A DNA stretch of 64,000 nucleotides from Nocardioides sp. YR527 (GTDB lineage: Bacteria; Actinomycetota; Actinomycetes; Propionibacteriales; Nocardioidaceae), in assembly GCF_900101045.1 (NCBI RefSeq), contig NZ_FNFN01000006.1, forward strand, positions 62,001-126,000. Reading direction: 5' to 3'. The position numbers and the translations under genes were made by a program. This document shows positions 40,754-49,035 of this stretch, piece by piece. The notes under the pieces are model-generated. The model was given only the letters and a program-made list of their open reading frames with translations, was not told where the DNA came from and did not search any database. Positions within the stretch are counted from its first letter, which is position 1. Each line of letters opens with the position of its first letter.

Positions 40754-42028
40754 TTACCCGTCGGACGAGACCTCGTCGCTTCGACACGCGGCCGCACGTC
40801 TCTCGAGAAGCTCCTGTTCCCCGACGTTGGTGGTCAACGAGGCCGCCTCGTCGAACGCCGCCGCGGCCTCGAGGTGCCGCCCGGCGCGGTGCAGCAGGTC
40901 ACCACGTACGCCGGCAGGCAGATGCGACCCAGGAAGGGCTCCCTCGGGGAGTGCCGCCAGGATGGCCAGCCCGGCCTCGGGACCGAAGGCACGCCCGTGC
41001 GCCACCGCCCGGTTGACCTCGATGACGGGACCCGGGACGCCGGTCGCGAGCATGTCGTAGAGGCGCGCGATCTCGGCCCAGTCGGTCTCCTCGGCCCGCC
41101 GGGCGCGGCCGTGGCACGCGGCGATCATCGCCTGCACCAGATAGCTCCCGCCGGGGGTGCCGGCGGAGGCGAGCGCTGTCGCCCGGTCGACCGCGGCCAG
41201 GCCGCGCCGCAGCAGCAGTTGGTCCCAGCGGGTCCGGTCCTGGTCCTCGAGCAGCACCGGGTGACCCTCGGCGTCGGCCCGTGCCGCGAGCCGCGACCCC
41301 TGGATCTCCAGCAGCCCCTGCAGCGCCTGCGCGTCGGGATCGCCCGGGGCGTGCGCGGCCAGCATGCGGGCCAGCCGCATCCCCTCCAGGCACAGCTCGG
41401 GCCGGGTCCACGACGGTCCCGACGTCGCCGCGTAGCCCTCGTTGAAGACCAGGTAGATCGTCTGCATCACATCGCGCAGACGAGCCGCCCGCTCCGCACC
41501 CACCGGCAGCTCGAACGAGGCCCCGACCTCCGCCAGGGTGCGCTTCGCCCGTGAGATCCGCTGGCCGACGGCCGACTCCTTGGCGAAGTAGGCCCGGGCG
41601 ATCTCGGCGGTCGTCAGACCGCCCACCAGCCGCAGCGTCAGCACGGTGCGGGAGTCGGGAGCCAGCACCGGATGGCAGGAGAGGAACATCAGCCGCAGCA
41701 CATCGTCCTCGATGTGATCGACCGCGGCAGCCAGGTCAGGCATCTCACCCTCCTCCAGTTCGTGGCCCAGCAGGGCGACCTTGCGGCGCAGCACGTCGTC
41801 ACGGCGGAACCCGTCGATCGCGCGCCGCTTCGCGATCGACATCAACCAGGCGCCGGGGTTGCGAGGGATGCCCTCGTGCGGCCACTGCTCCAGGGCCGCG
41901 ACGAGGGCATCCTGGGCGAGGTCCTCGGCCAGGTCGAGGTCGTGCGTCATCCGCGCCAGGCCGGCGAGAAGGCGTACGGACTCGTTGCGCCAGACCGCGA
42001 CGATCGCGTCCTCGGTGGGAGAGCTCAT
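40754..42028 (-). CDS. ECF42-type RNA polymerase sigma factor with C-terminal helical extension
   Basis: 424 residues. Region 2 (LAGLARMTHDLDLAEDLAQDALVAALEQWPHEGIPRNPGAWLMSIAKRRAIDGFRR) and region 4 (LTLRLVGGLTTAEIARAYFAKESAVGQRISRAKRTL) are followed by a DUF6596/TPR-like extension of about 220 residues with YLVFNEGYAATSG and a terminal GDLLHRAGRHLEAAAAFDEAA repeat. ECF42 factors have no anti-sigma; the extension controls activity, and the YciI/DGPF protein is the usual partner, encoded here directly upstream with a 4-base overlap. Confidence 0.9.
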   Translation of the reverse strand: MSSPTEDAIVAVWRNESVRLLAGLARMTHDLDLAEDLAQDALVAALEQWPHEGIPRNPGAWLMSIAKRRAIDGFRRDDVLRRKVALLGHELEEGEMPDLAAAVDHIEDDVLRLMFLSCHPVLAPDSRTVLTLRLVGGLTTAEIARAYFAKESAVGQRISRAKRTLAEVGASFELPVGAERAARLRDVMQTIYLVFNEGYAATSGPSWTRPELCLEGMRLARMLAAHAPGDPDAQALQGLLEIQGSRLAARADAEGHPVLLEDQDRTRWDQLLLRRGLAAVDRATALASAGTPGGSYLVQAMIAACHGRARRAEETDWAEIARLYDMLATGVPGPVIEVNRAVAHGRAFGPEAGLAILAALPEGALPGSHLPAGVRGDLLHRAGRHLEAAAAFDEAASLTTNVGEQELLERRAAACRSDEVSSDG

Positions 42029-42384
42029 TCAGCAGGGGTCGGCGGACCGAACAGCGGCCGCATCTCCACCGCCACGTCCTGCCCCGGCCAGAGCTCCTCG
42101 TGGAGCTGGATCATCCGGCGGCCGAGCTCGATGGCCTCGTCGGTCGAGCGGACCTCGAAGAGCGAGAACCCACCGGCGACCTCCTTGGCCTCCGCGAAAG
42201 GCCCGTCCACGTGGGTCACCTCTCCGGCGGTCAGCCGGATCTCCACCGCGGGACCGAGCCCGTCGGCATCGAGCAGGATGCCGTCGGCGTACTGCTGCTT
42301 GATCTCGGCCTCCACCGCCTCGATCAGCGCGGCCGGCGGCGGCCCGGCCTCGGGGGCCATCTTCACGAACATCATGTAGCGCAT
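42025..42384 (-). CDS. YciI/DGPF domain protein, ECF42 partner
   Basis: 119 residues: MRYMMFVKMAPEAGPP start and the hallmark GEVTHVDGPFAEAKEVAGGFSLFEVRSTDEAIEL, including DGPF. Small ferredoxin-like dimer fold; in Streptomyces, DGPF proteins are coupled genetically to ECF42 sigma factors, with unproven biochemistry. It precedes the sigma factor gene and overlaps it by 4 bases, so the two are translated together. AGGAG precedes the ATG. Confidence 0.9.
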   Translation of the reverse strand: MRYMMFVKMAPEAGPPPAALIEAVEAEIKQQYADGILLDADGLGPAVEIRLTAGEVTHVDGPFAEAKEVAGGFSLFEVRSTDEAIELGRRMIQLHEELWPGQDVAVEMRPLFGPPTPAE

Positions 42385-42495
42385 CTGCGTCTCCTTGCGT
42401 GTCGGCGTCGCGTCCGTTGCGCGTCGTCGCCTACGCGTCGAGGAGAGCCTGCCGCTTTCGACACGCCTGCACCAGAGATTTCGGTACGTGTCGCC

Positions 42496-43338
42496 CTAGG
42501 ACGCCTTCGACTTCTTGGTCTTCTTCTCCTCGGCCTCCTCGGGGACCTCCTCGCCGCGCGACTTCTTGGCCGCGGCGACCGAGCGCTGCAGGGCTGCGAG
42601 CAGGTCGACGACCTCGCCCGAGGTCTTGGTGGAGGTGGGGGTCCGCTCGACCTCGCCGCCCTCGATCTTGGCCTTCACCATCTCCTCGACGGCATCGGCG
42701 TAGTCGTCGGAGAACTCCTCGGGATGGAAGTCGCCCGCGAGCGTCTCGACGAGCATGTTGGCCATCTTGATCTCGGAGTCCTTGATCTCGCCGGCCTCGA
42801 CCTTGAAGTCGGGCACCCGGATCTCGTCGGGCCACATCATCGTCTGCAGCACGATCACGTCACCGTTGTCGGTCGGCCGCACCCGCAGCGCCGCGACCGT
42901 GGTGCGCTGCCGCAGCGCGACGGTCACCAGCGCCACCCGGTCGGCATCGAGCAGCGCCTGGCGCAGCAGCGCGTAGGGCTTGACCCCGGTGTTCTCCGGC
43001 TCCAGGTAGTAGCTCTTCTCGAAGAGCATCGGGTCGATCTGGTCGCTCGGCACGAACTTCTCCACCGCGATCTCGCGCGAGGATGTCGTCGGCAGGTTGG
43101 CGAAGTCGTCGTCGGTGAGCACGACCATCTCGCCGTCCTCGGTCTCATAGCCCTTCGCGATCTCGGAGTAGGGCACCTCCTCGCCGTCGATCGAGCAGAT
43201 CCGCTGATAGCGGATCCGGCCACCGTCGGACTGGTGCACCTGACGGAAGGAGACGTCGTGGGACTCCGTCGCCGAATAGAGCTTCACAGGCACGCTGACC
43301 AGCCCGAACGACACCGCGCCCTTCCAGATCGCCCGCAT
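42496..43338 (-). CDS. ku: non-homologous end joining protein Ku
   Basis: 280 residues, bacterial Ku: RAIWKGAVSFGLVSVPVKLYSATESHDVSFRQVHQSDGGRIRYQRIC, GYETEDGEMVVLTDDDFANLP, YLEPENTGVKPYALLRQAL, and a Lys/Glu-rich C-terminal tail (EEAEEKKTKKSKAS) typical of actinobacterial Ku and involved in LigD interaction and DNA threading. It binds double-strand ends as a dimer. Start 43338 has GGAGGG upstream. Divergent from a small membrane protein gene and the split LigD genes. Confidence 0.95.
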   Translation of the reverse strand: MRAIWKGAVSFGLVSVPVKLYSATESHDVSFRQVHQSDGGRIRYQRICSIDGEEVPYSEIAKGYETEDGEMVVLTDDDFANLPTTSSREIAVEKFVPSDQIDPMLFEKSYYLEPENTGVKPYALLRQALLDADRVALVTVALRQRTTVAALRVRPTDNGDVIVLQTMMWPDEIRVPDFKVEAGEIKDSEIKMANMLVETLAGDFHPEEFSDDYADAVEEMVKAKIEGGEVERTPTSTKTSGEVVDLLAALQRSVAAAKKSRGEEVPEEAEEKKTKKSKAS

Positions 43339-43560
43339 GCTGAACTCCCTCCGCAACGGCAACAACGTCCCCAGTATCTGTCGGATTCTCCGATACCGGT
43401 ACCCCATTCGCCCGCGACAGACCCGTGACGCCGATCTGCATGAACCGTGCACATGTCTGAATCTGACCTGTCGATTCCCGATAAGGGCCGTCATTTCGGC
43501 ACATGTGTGCGAATCTCGCCTCTCTCGCGTTCAGCGTCGGCTTGTAGAAGGAGACCGTCC

Positions 43561-43929
43561 ATGGAGCTCCGTGCTCGGACCATCTGGCTCATCGGTATCG
43601 GGTCGCTCCTCGCCTTCGTCGCCATGATGGTCGGGATCGCGGTCGCGATCTCCTGGGAGATCGCTCCGAGGGTGTACTCGGTCGACCCGGCCGTGGAGCA
43701 GCAGGTGATGAAGGACCTCGAGCCCTGGTCGGACCGGTGGCGGGTCGAGTCGGAGGGACTCATCGAGGGCGATGAGTACGTGCCCAGCCGAATGGAAGCC
43801 GTTCTGGCCAGAGGATCGGGTGACGATCAGGTACGTCTCGAGCTGACCACCGAAGGGTGGGAGTACGGTGCGGTGCTGACCCTGCCGCATGCCCGGAAGG
43901 CGTGCAGGGTGGACGTCGACTGGCCGTGA
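43561..43929 (+). CDS. single-pass membrane protein of unknown function
   Basis: 122 residues with one N-terminal helix (TIWLIGIGSLLAFVAMMVGIAVAISWEIA) and an extracytoplasmic domain of about 85 residues without recognisable motif. AGAAGGAG precedes the ATG at 43561, preferred over an in-frame start at 43447. It lies 53 bases upstream of the ligase gene on the same strand and divergent from ku; its connection to end joining is positional only. Confidence 0.65.
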   Translation: MELRARTIWLIGIGSLLAFVAMMVGIAVAISWEIAPRVYSVDPAVEQQVMKDLEPWSDRWRVESEGLIEGDEYVPSRMEAVLARGSGDDQVRLELTTEGWEYGAVLTLPHARKACRVDVDWP

Positions 43930-43982
43930 GGAGCGAGCCGGATCTGCCCGGCACAACGCCTCGGTGGAGGCAAGATGGACGC

Positions 43983-44951
43983 ATGCGCCCCATGCTCGCC
44001 ACCCCTGGCACCCACGTTCCGCCGGGGGAGGAGTGGGTCCACGAGGTCAAGTGGGACGGCATCCGACTCGTCGGAGAATCGGAGCAAGGACGTACGCAGA
44101 CCCGGCTCGCCACGCGCAACGGCAACGACGCCACCCCCGCCTGGCCCGAGATCGCGACCGGGCCGACCCGCGACATCGTCGTCGACGGCGAGGTGATCGC
44201 GCTCAACGACGCCGGCCTGCCCGACTTCCGGGTGCTGATGGACCGGATGCACAACCGCGACGTCCGCCGGGCGGCGCGGTTCGCGGAACGGATCCCGGCG
44301 ACGTACATGGTCTTCGACCTTCTCCGTCTCGACGGACAGGTGCTCATCGAGAAGCCGTGGACCGAACGGCGCCAGATCCTGGAGGGTCTCCACGAGAGCG
44401 GTGAGCTGGCGAGCTGGCAGGTGCCTCCGACGTACGACGACGGCCGGATGCTCCACGACGTCACCCGCGACCAGGGGCTGGAGGGGATCGTCTCGAAGCG
44501 GCGCACCAGTCGCTACCGGCCCGGTGAGCGGAGCAAGGAGTGGGTGAAGCTGCCCCATCGCTACCGGGCCTCGCTCGTGGTCGGCGGCTGGCGGCCGGAG
44601 GTGGGCACCGAGGGTGGGACCGAGCGTCTGGGCGCAGTGCTCGTCGGTCAGCCGACACCCGACGGGCTGATCTACCGGGGGCGAGTCGGCAGCGGCATCA
44701 CCGGCAAGCGGGCGCAGCGACTCGGGGGGCTGCTCCGCGAGACCGGACGAAGCCCGTTTGCCGGGCCCGATGTCGACCCTGACGGGGGAGTGCCGGCCGT
44801 GGACGCCAAGGGAACCCACTGGGTCGAGCCGCTCCTCGTCGTCGAGGTGGAGACCCACGGCAGCGCCGTCGCGGCGGCGAGCTACAAGGGCCGGCTGCGG
44901 CAGCCGAGCTTCATCGGCATTCGCGAGGACATCGAGCCGGAGGATCTGTGA
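43983..44951 (+). CDS. ATP-dependent DNA ligase, LigD ligase module
   Basis: 322 residues. Motif I EVKWDGIR with AMP-accepting Lys23, VDGEVIAL (motif III region), TYMVFDLLRLDGQ, EGIVSKRRTSRYRPGERSKEWVKLPHR (motifs IV-V), and a C-terminal OB domain ending GRLRQPSFIGIREDIEPEDL as in LigD-type ligases. Seals breaks in NHEJ. It is separate from the polymerase gene, whose ATG overlaps its stop by one base. The start may be leaderless (CAAGAT 43971-43976, 6 bases upstream). Confidence 0.92.
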   Translation: MRPMLATPGTHVPPGEEWVHEVKWDGIRLVGESEQGRTQTRLATRNGNDATPAWPEIATGPTRDIVVDGEVIALNDAGLPDFRVLMDRMHNRDVRRAARFAERIPATYMVFDLLRLDGQVLIEKPWTERRQILEGLHESGELASWQVPPTYDDGRMLHDVTRDQGLEGIVSKRRTSRYRPGERSKEWVKLPHRYRASLVVGGWRPEVGTEGGTERLGAVLVGQPTPDGLIYRGRVGSGITGKRAQRLGGLLRETGRSPFAGPDVDPDGGVPAVDAKGTHWVEPLLVVEVETHGSAVAAASYKGRLRQPSFIGIREDIEPEDL

Positions 44952-45868
44952 TGGTCGAACGAGAAGAGGTACGCGTCGAGGTCGACGGCCGGGTGCTGAC
45001 CCTGACCAGCCTCAGCAAGGTGCTCTATCCGCGCACGGGCATGACGAAGGGCGAGGTGCTCAACTACTACGCCCAGGTCGCGCCGGCGCTGCTCTCGCAG
45101 CTCCAGGACCGCGCCGTGACGAGGATCCGCTGGCCGCACGGCATCGGCGACATGTCGTTCTTCGAAAAGAACGCACCGGCCGGCACGCCCAGCTGGGTAC
45201 GCACCGTCACCGTGCCGACCACAGGCTCTCGAACCGCGGACCACAAGGAGGGAACACTCACCTTTCCGATCCTGGACAGCCTCGCCGCACTCACCTGGGC
45301 CGCGAACCTCTCCGCGCTGGAGCTGCACGTCCATCAGTGGACGGTGGCCGAGGACGGCACCCCGGCCGGTGCGAACCGGATCGTGATCGACCTCGACCCG
45401 GGCGAGCCCGCCGGCCTGCAGGAGTGCTGCGAGGTGGCGCTGCTGGTGCGCGAGGCGCTGGGTGCCCGTGACCTCGCCGCGACGCCGGTGCTCAGCGGGA
45501 GCAAGGGTCTGCACCTGTACGCCGCCCTGCCGGAACCCGTCGAACCGGAGGTCGCCACGGCGCTGGCCAAGGAGATCGCCGAGGACCTTCAGAAGGCCCA
45601 CCCGAGCAAGGTGACCGCGACGATGACCAAGAGTCGCAGGTCAGGCAAGGTTTTCCTGGACTGGTCGCAGAACTCGGGATCGAAGACGACGATCTGTCCC
45701 TACTCGCTGCGGGGCAAGGAGATCCCCACGGTCGCGGCCCCGGTGACCTGGCACGAGGTCACGGAGGGGGCCGAGGATCCGCTCGGTATCGACCAGCTCG
45801 GACCTAACAATGTGATCACGCGCTTATCTGAAAGGGGGGATCTCTTCACAAGCCCTACGGGGCTGTAA
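44951..45868 (+). CDS. LigD polymerase (primase-like) module
   Basis: 305 residues, archaeo-eukaryotic primase-fold NHEJ polymerase: LTSLSKVLYPRTGMTKGEVLNYYAQVAPALL, RWPHGIGDMSFFEKNAP, metal-binding Asp147 and Asp149 in VIDLDPG, LSGSKGLHLY, and KVFLDWSQNSGSKTTICPYSLRGKE. It adds ribo- or deoxyribonucleotides at ends held by Ku. ATG 44951 overlaps the ligase stop; GTG 44948 is an alternative. The phosphoesterase module of fused LigD is not encoded here. Confidence 0.93.
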   Translation: MVEREEVRVEVDGRVLTLTSLSKVLYPRTGMTKGEVLNYYAQVAPALLSQLQDRAVTRIRWPHGIGDMSFFEKNAPAGTPSWVRTVTVPTTGSRTADHKEGTLTFPILDSLAALTWAANLSALELHVHQWTVAEDGTPAGANRIVIDLDPGEPAGLQECCEVALLVREALGARDLAATPVLSGSKGLHLYAALPEPVEPEVATALAKEIAEDLQKAHPSKVTATMTKSRRSGKVFLDWSQNSGSKTTICPYSLRGKEIPTVAAPVTWHEVTEGAEDPLGIDQLGPNNVITRLSERGDLFTSPTGL

Positions 45869-45882
45869 CTATTGTTCTCTTC

Positions 45883-46563
45883 ATGTCGAACTCCGTGCTT
45901 GTCGTAGAAGACCAAGAGGACATCGCTGCTCCCCTGGTGCGCACGCTCCAGCGTGAGGGTTATGACGTCACCTGGGTCGACTCCGGCAAGAAGGCGCTGG
46001 AGCTGCTGGCGCCTCCGTACGACGCCGAGCTGGTGCTGCTCGACCTGGGCCTCCCGGACATGGACGGGCTCGAGGTCTGCAAGGCCGCGCGCGACAACGG
46101 CTACGAGGGCGGGATCATGATCCTGACCGCCCGCGACGCCGAGATCGACCTGGTCGTCGGTCTCGACGCCGGTGCCGACGACTACCTGGCCAAGCCGTTC
46201 GCGCTGGCCGTCCTCCAGGCGCGGGTCCGCGCCCTCCTGCGCCGCTCGGGTCCGGTCGAGCCCGGCGCCGACGACGACGCCCTGCGCATCGACGTGGCTG
46301 CCCACCGGGTCTACGCCGGTGAGCGTGAGGTGACCCTGACCGGCAAGGAGTTCGCGCTCCTGGCCGTCCTGGCCGCCTCCCGCGACAAGGTCGTCTCCCG
46401 CGACCGGCTGATGGCCGAGGTCTGGGACGAGAACTGGTACGGCTCGACCAAGACGCTCGACGTCACCGTCGGGCGCCTGCGTCAGAAGCTCGAGGCGGCC
46501 GGTGTGCAGGAGAAGGTCGTCGCGGTCCGCGGCGTCGGTTTCCGGCTCGAAGCAGCGGAGTAA
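45883..46563 (+). CDS. OmpR/PhoB-type response regulator, orphan
   Basis: 226 residues. Receiver domain with VVEDQED (acidic pocket), phosphoacceptor Asp in VLLDLGLPDMDGLEV, Thr in LTARD and Lys in YLAKPF; C-terminal winged helix with FALLAVLAASRDKVVSRDRLMAEVWDENWYGSTKTLDVTVGRLRQKLE and the final RGVGFRLE. No histidine kinase is encoded on either side. It begins 15 bases after the LigD polymerase stop, so it may be partly cotranscribed. Confidence 0.9.
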   Translation: MSNSVLVVEDQEDIAAPLVRTLQREGYDVTWVDSGKKALELLAPPYDAELVLLDLGLPDMDGLEVCKAARDNGYEGGIMILTARDAEIDLVVGLDAGADDYLAKPFALAVLQARVRALLRRSGPVEPGADDDALRIDVAAHRVYAGEREVTLTGKEFALLAVLAASRDKVVSRDRLMAEVWDENWYGSTKTLDVTVGRLRQKLEAAGVQEKVVAVRGVGFRLEAAE

Positions 46564-46815
46564 ACGCAAGTTCGACACGGCGTCACACGCGTGTTCAGTG
46601 CGTGAGATGTTTCACAAACGACGGCAAAGTCACGCGTGAATACGGGAGTTGTGCTCGAGATTCGGCCGTTCGGGCTTTGATCCGGCTTGGTTGGCATGTC
46701 ACCTTGGTTGGGCTGTGCACAACGCACGACCGGCCCCGGTACACGCCGAATCCTGTCCCTCCGGACGCCGGCCCCGACTACTGAACCCCCTTTACCCTCA
46801 CACTCAGCAGTACGT
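46564..46815. other. intergenic region upstream of the riboswitch
   Basis: About 250 bp without a convincing gene; short frames here lack coding signals. It must hold the promoter for the riboswitch-NlpC transcript. CGTATG/TACGTAT-like sequence near 46811-46817 could be a -10 element, but no firm -35 is visible. Confidence 0.5.
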
Positions 46816-46946
46816 ATGGGACAGGAGCGGGGGACCCAAGTTCCACGCGACTAACTCGGACGGTCGCTTGGGGTGAAGCCATCGCAGGATGGCCGGGCAA
46901 CCTTCTAGCCCGAACCCGACAGCTCACCTCGCAGGCGTGGGAAGGA
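46816..46946 (+). promoter_or_regulatory. cyclic di-AMP (ydaO/yuaA) riboswitch
   Basis: The leader has the conserved blocks of actinobacterial ydaO-type aptamers: ACAGGAGCGGGGGACCC (46821-46837), CGCTTGGGGTGAAG, GGCCGGGCAACC, CCGAACCCGACAGCTCACCTC and GCAGGCG, ending in GGAAGGA just before the ATG. This class binds c-di-AMP and in actinobacteria commonly precedes NlpC/P60 and Rpf cell-wall hydrolases. The placement, 9 bases before a peptidoglycan hydrolase start, fits. Recognised by motif reading, not by a covariance model. Confidence 0.88.
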
Positions 46947-46954
46947 ACTCACGC

Positions 46955-47758
46955 ATGTCCAAGTCCGTATCTCATCCTGCCCATCGAGGCGCGCCCCGGC
47001 CGTTCCGGTCGCCGAACGTCTCGATCGCCCGGACGATCGCAGGATCCCTCAGAGCCCACGGCAAGTTCGTCGGTCGTGTCACCCTCGCCAGCGGCATCGC
47101 CGCCGGTGCCCTGGTGGCGGTGCCCGCCGCCAACGCCGCCCCGGTCTCCCACGAGACCACCACCGTCGAGCCGGCCAAGGTGGTGGAGGCTCCGACCCTG
47201 GAGGCCTCGGCCACCCCCACGGCGATGCTCACCGACATCAAGCAGCTCGAGAGGGCTGTCGAGGTGCAGGAGCGCAAGGCCGAGGCCGCCCGCAAGGCCG
47301 CCGAGGCGAAGCGCAAGGCAGCGATCGCCGCCAAGAAGGCCGCCGAGGCGAAGAAGAAGGCCGAGGCTGAGGCGAAGGCCTACGCCGCCAGCCGGCAGGG
47401 CAAGATCGATCGGGCGATCAGCGTCGCCAGCGAGCAGATCGGCGACCCGTACGTCTGGGGTGCCACCGGTCCGAGCTCGTTCGACTGCTCCGGCCTGACG
47501 CAGTACGCCTTCAGCGCCGCCGGCATCGAGCTTCCCCGGGTCTCGCGGGACCAGGCCGCTTCGCTGCCGACGGTCCCGAACGACCAGATCCAGCGCGGCG
47601 ACCTGATGTTCTGGGGCAGCCCCGTCTACCACGTGGGTATCTTCCTGCGCTGGGAGAACGGCCAGGCGATCATGCTGCACGCCCCCAAGCCGGGCGCCAG
47701 CGTTCGCGAGGAGGCTGCCTGGGACGGCTGGTTCGCCGGCTCGACCCACCAGGCCTGA
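46955..47758 (+). CDS. secreted NlpC/P60 peptidoglycan endopeptidase
   Basis: 267 residues. A long basic N-terminus, a membrane/signal segment (RVTLASGIAAGALVAVPAANAA), an Ala/Lys/Glu coiled coil (EVQERKAEAARKAAEAKRKAAIAAKK), and a C-terminal NlpC/P60 domain with catalytic Cys in SSFDCSGLTQYAF, His in VYHVGIFL and a third polar residue in MLHAPKPG. Cleaves D-iGlu-mDAP bonds in cell-wall peptides. Start 46955 with GAAGGA 8 bases upstream, directly after the c-di-AMP riboswitch; expression is therefore probably linked to c-di-AMP level. Confidence 0.92.
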   Translation: MSKSVSHPAHRGAPRPFRSPNVSIARTIAGSLRAHGKFVGRVTLASGIAAGALVAVPAANAAPVSHETTTVEPAKVVEAPTLEASATPTAMLTDIKQLERAVEVQERKAEAARKAAEAKRKAAIAAKKAAEAKKKAEAEAKAYAASRQGKIDRAISVASEQIGDPYVWGATGPSSFDCSGLTQYAFSAAGIELPRVSRDQAASLPTVPNDQIQRGDLMFWGSPVYHVGIFLRWENGQAIMLHAPKPGASVREEAAWDGWFAGSTHQA

Positions 47759-47819
47759 CCCCTTCCCCCTCCCCGTCTCGGGGCCCGTTTCGGCGGGCAC
47801 ACCCCCACACATCCCCCTG

Positions 47820-47858
47820 GCGCTCGCCCTCCGGTTCCCCATGCCGGAGGGCGAGCGC
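47820..47858 (+). terminator. strong hairpin terminator after the NlpC/P60 gene
   Basis: GCGCTCGCCCTCCGG (47820-47834) pairs perfectly over 15 bp with CCGGAGGGCGAGCGC (47844-47858), loop TTCCCCATG. It isolates the riboswitch-controlled gene from prfB. Confidence 0.88.
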
Positions 47859-47912
47859 ATATGTGGGGCCGGCGAATCGGTGCAGCACCACGCGTCAAGT
47901 AACCTGTAAGAC

Positions 47913-49031
47913 GTGGCAGGCCCCGAATTCGACACCGAGATCAAGCAGCTCCAGGCAACGATGCAGACCATCGGCCAGGTGCTGGACCTGGACGCGATGC
48001 GCAAGGAGATCGCCGACCTCGGCGAGCAGGTCGCCGCGCCCGACCTCTGGGACGATCAGGACAACGCCACCCGCGTCACCGGCCGTCTCTCCCTGCTGCA
48101 GGGCGAGCTCAACAAGTTCACCGAGCTCAACACCCGCATCGAAGACCTCGGCCTGATGGTCGAGATGGCCCAGGAGGAGGGCGACGCCGACTCGCTCGCC
48201 GAGTCCGAGGCCGAGCTGGGCCGGGTGAAGAAGGCTGTCGAGAGCCTGGAGATCCGCACCCTGCTCTCGGGGGAGTACGACGCCCGCGAGGCCCTGGTCA
48301 CGATCCGCTCCGGCGCCGGTGGCGTCGACGCCGCGGACTTCGCCGAGATGCTGATGCGGATGTACGTCCGCTGGGCCGAGCGCAACAAATACCCGGTGGA
48401 GGTCTTCGACACCTCCTACGCCGAGGAGGCCGGGATCAAGTCCGCCACCTTCGCGATCCACGCTCCCTACGCCTACGGCACTCTCTCGGTCGAGGCCGGC
48501 ACCCACCGCCTGGTGCGGATCAGCCCGTTCGACAACCAGGGTCGCCGCCAGACCTCCTTCGCCGCGGTCGAGGTCGTGCCCGTGCTGGAGCAGACCGACG
48601 AGATCGAGCTCGACGAGAACGACATCAAGGTCGACGTCTACCGTTCCTCGGGCCCCGGTGGCCAGTCGGTCAACACCACCGACTCGGCGGTCCGGCTGAC
48701 CCACATCCCCACCGGCACCGTGGTCTCCTGCCAGAACGAGAAGTCGCAGCTGCAGAACAAGGCCGCCGCCATGATCGTCCTCAAGGCCAAGCTGCTCGCG
48801 CTGAAGAAGGCCGAGGAGGAGGCGCACCTCAAGGAGCTCAAGGGCGACGTCGCCGCCTCCTGGGGCGACCAGATGCGCAACTACGTCCTCAACCCCTACC
48901 AGATCGTCAAGGACCTGCGTACGACCTTCGAGGTCGGCAACCCGCAGGCGGTCTTCGATGGCGACATCGACGGGTTCCTCGAGGCCGGCATCCGGTGGCG
49001 CCGTGGCGCCGAGAAGGCCGAACAGAACTGA
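47913..49031 (+). CDS. prfB: peptide chain release factor 2
   Basis: 372 residues. Recognition tripeptide SPF in VRISPFDNQGRRQTSFA and the catalytic GGQ in YRSSGPGGQSVNTTDSAVRLTHIPTG identify RF2, which reads UAA and UGA. No in-frame UGA or frameshift site is present at the start, so the usual programmed +1 shift of many bacteria is absent. GTG start with TAACCT (47900-47905) 7 bases upstream. It heads the prfB-ftsE-ftsX-smpB neighbourhood. Confidence 0.95.
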   Translation: MAGPEFDTEIKQLQATMQTIGQVLDLDAMRKEIADLGEQVAAPDLWDDQDNATRVTGRLSLLQGELNKFTELNTRIEDLGLMVEMAQEEGDADSLAESEAELGRVKKAVESLEIRTLLSGEYDAREALVTIRSGAGGVDAADFAEMLMRMYVRWAERNKYPVEVFDTSYAEEAGIKSATFAIHAPYAYGTLSVEAGTHRLVRISPFDNQGRRQTSFAAVEVVPVLEQTDEIELDENDIKVDVYRSSGPGGQSVNTTDSAVRLTHIPTGTVVSCQNEKSQLQNKAAAMIVLKAKLLALKKAEEEAHLKELKGDVAASWGDQMRNYVLNPYQIVKDLRTTFEVGNPQAVFDGDIDGFLEAGIRWRRGAEKAEQN

Positions 49032-49035
49032 CCTG

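Noticed and set aside
43857..43982. Extended N-terminus for the ligase from an upstream ATG
   Set aside because: It would overlap most of the preceding gene's end and adds residues with no ligase similarity; a -10-like box lies just before ATG 43983.
47913..48020. Programmed frameshift in prfB
   Set aside because: The reading frame is open from the GTG through the whole gene, and no in-frame TGA or slippery CUU TGA exists.
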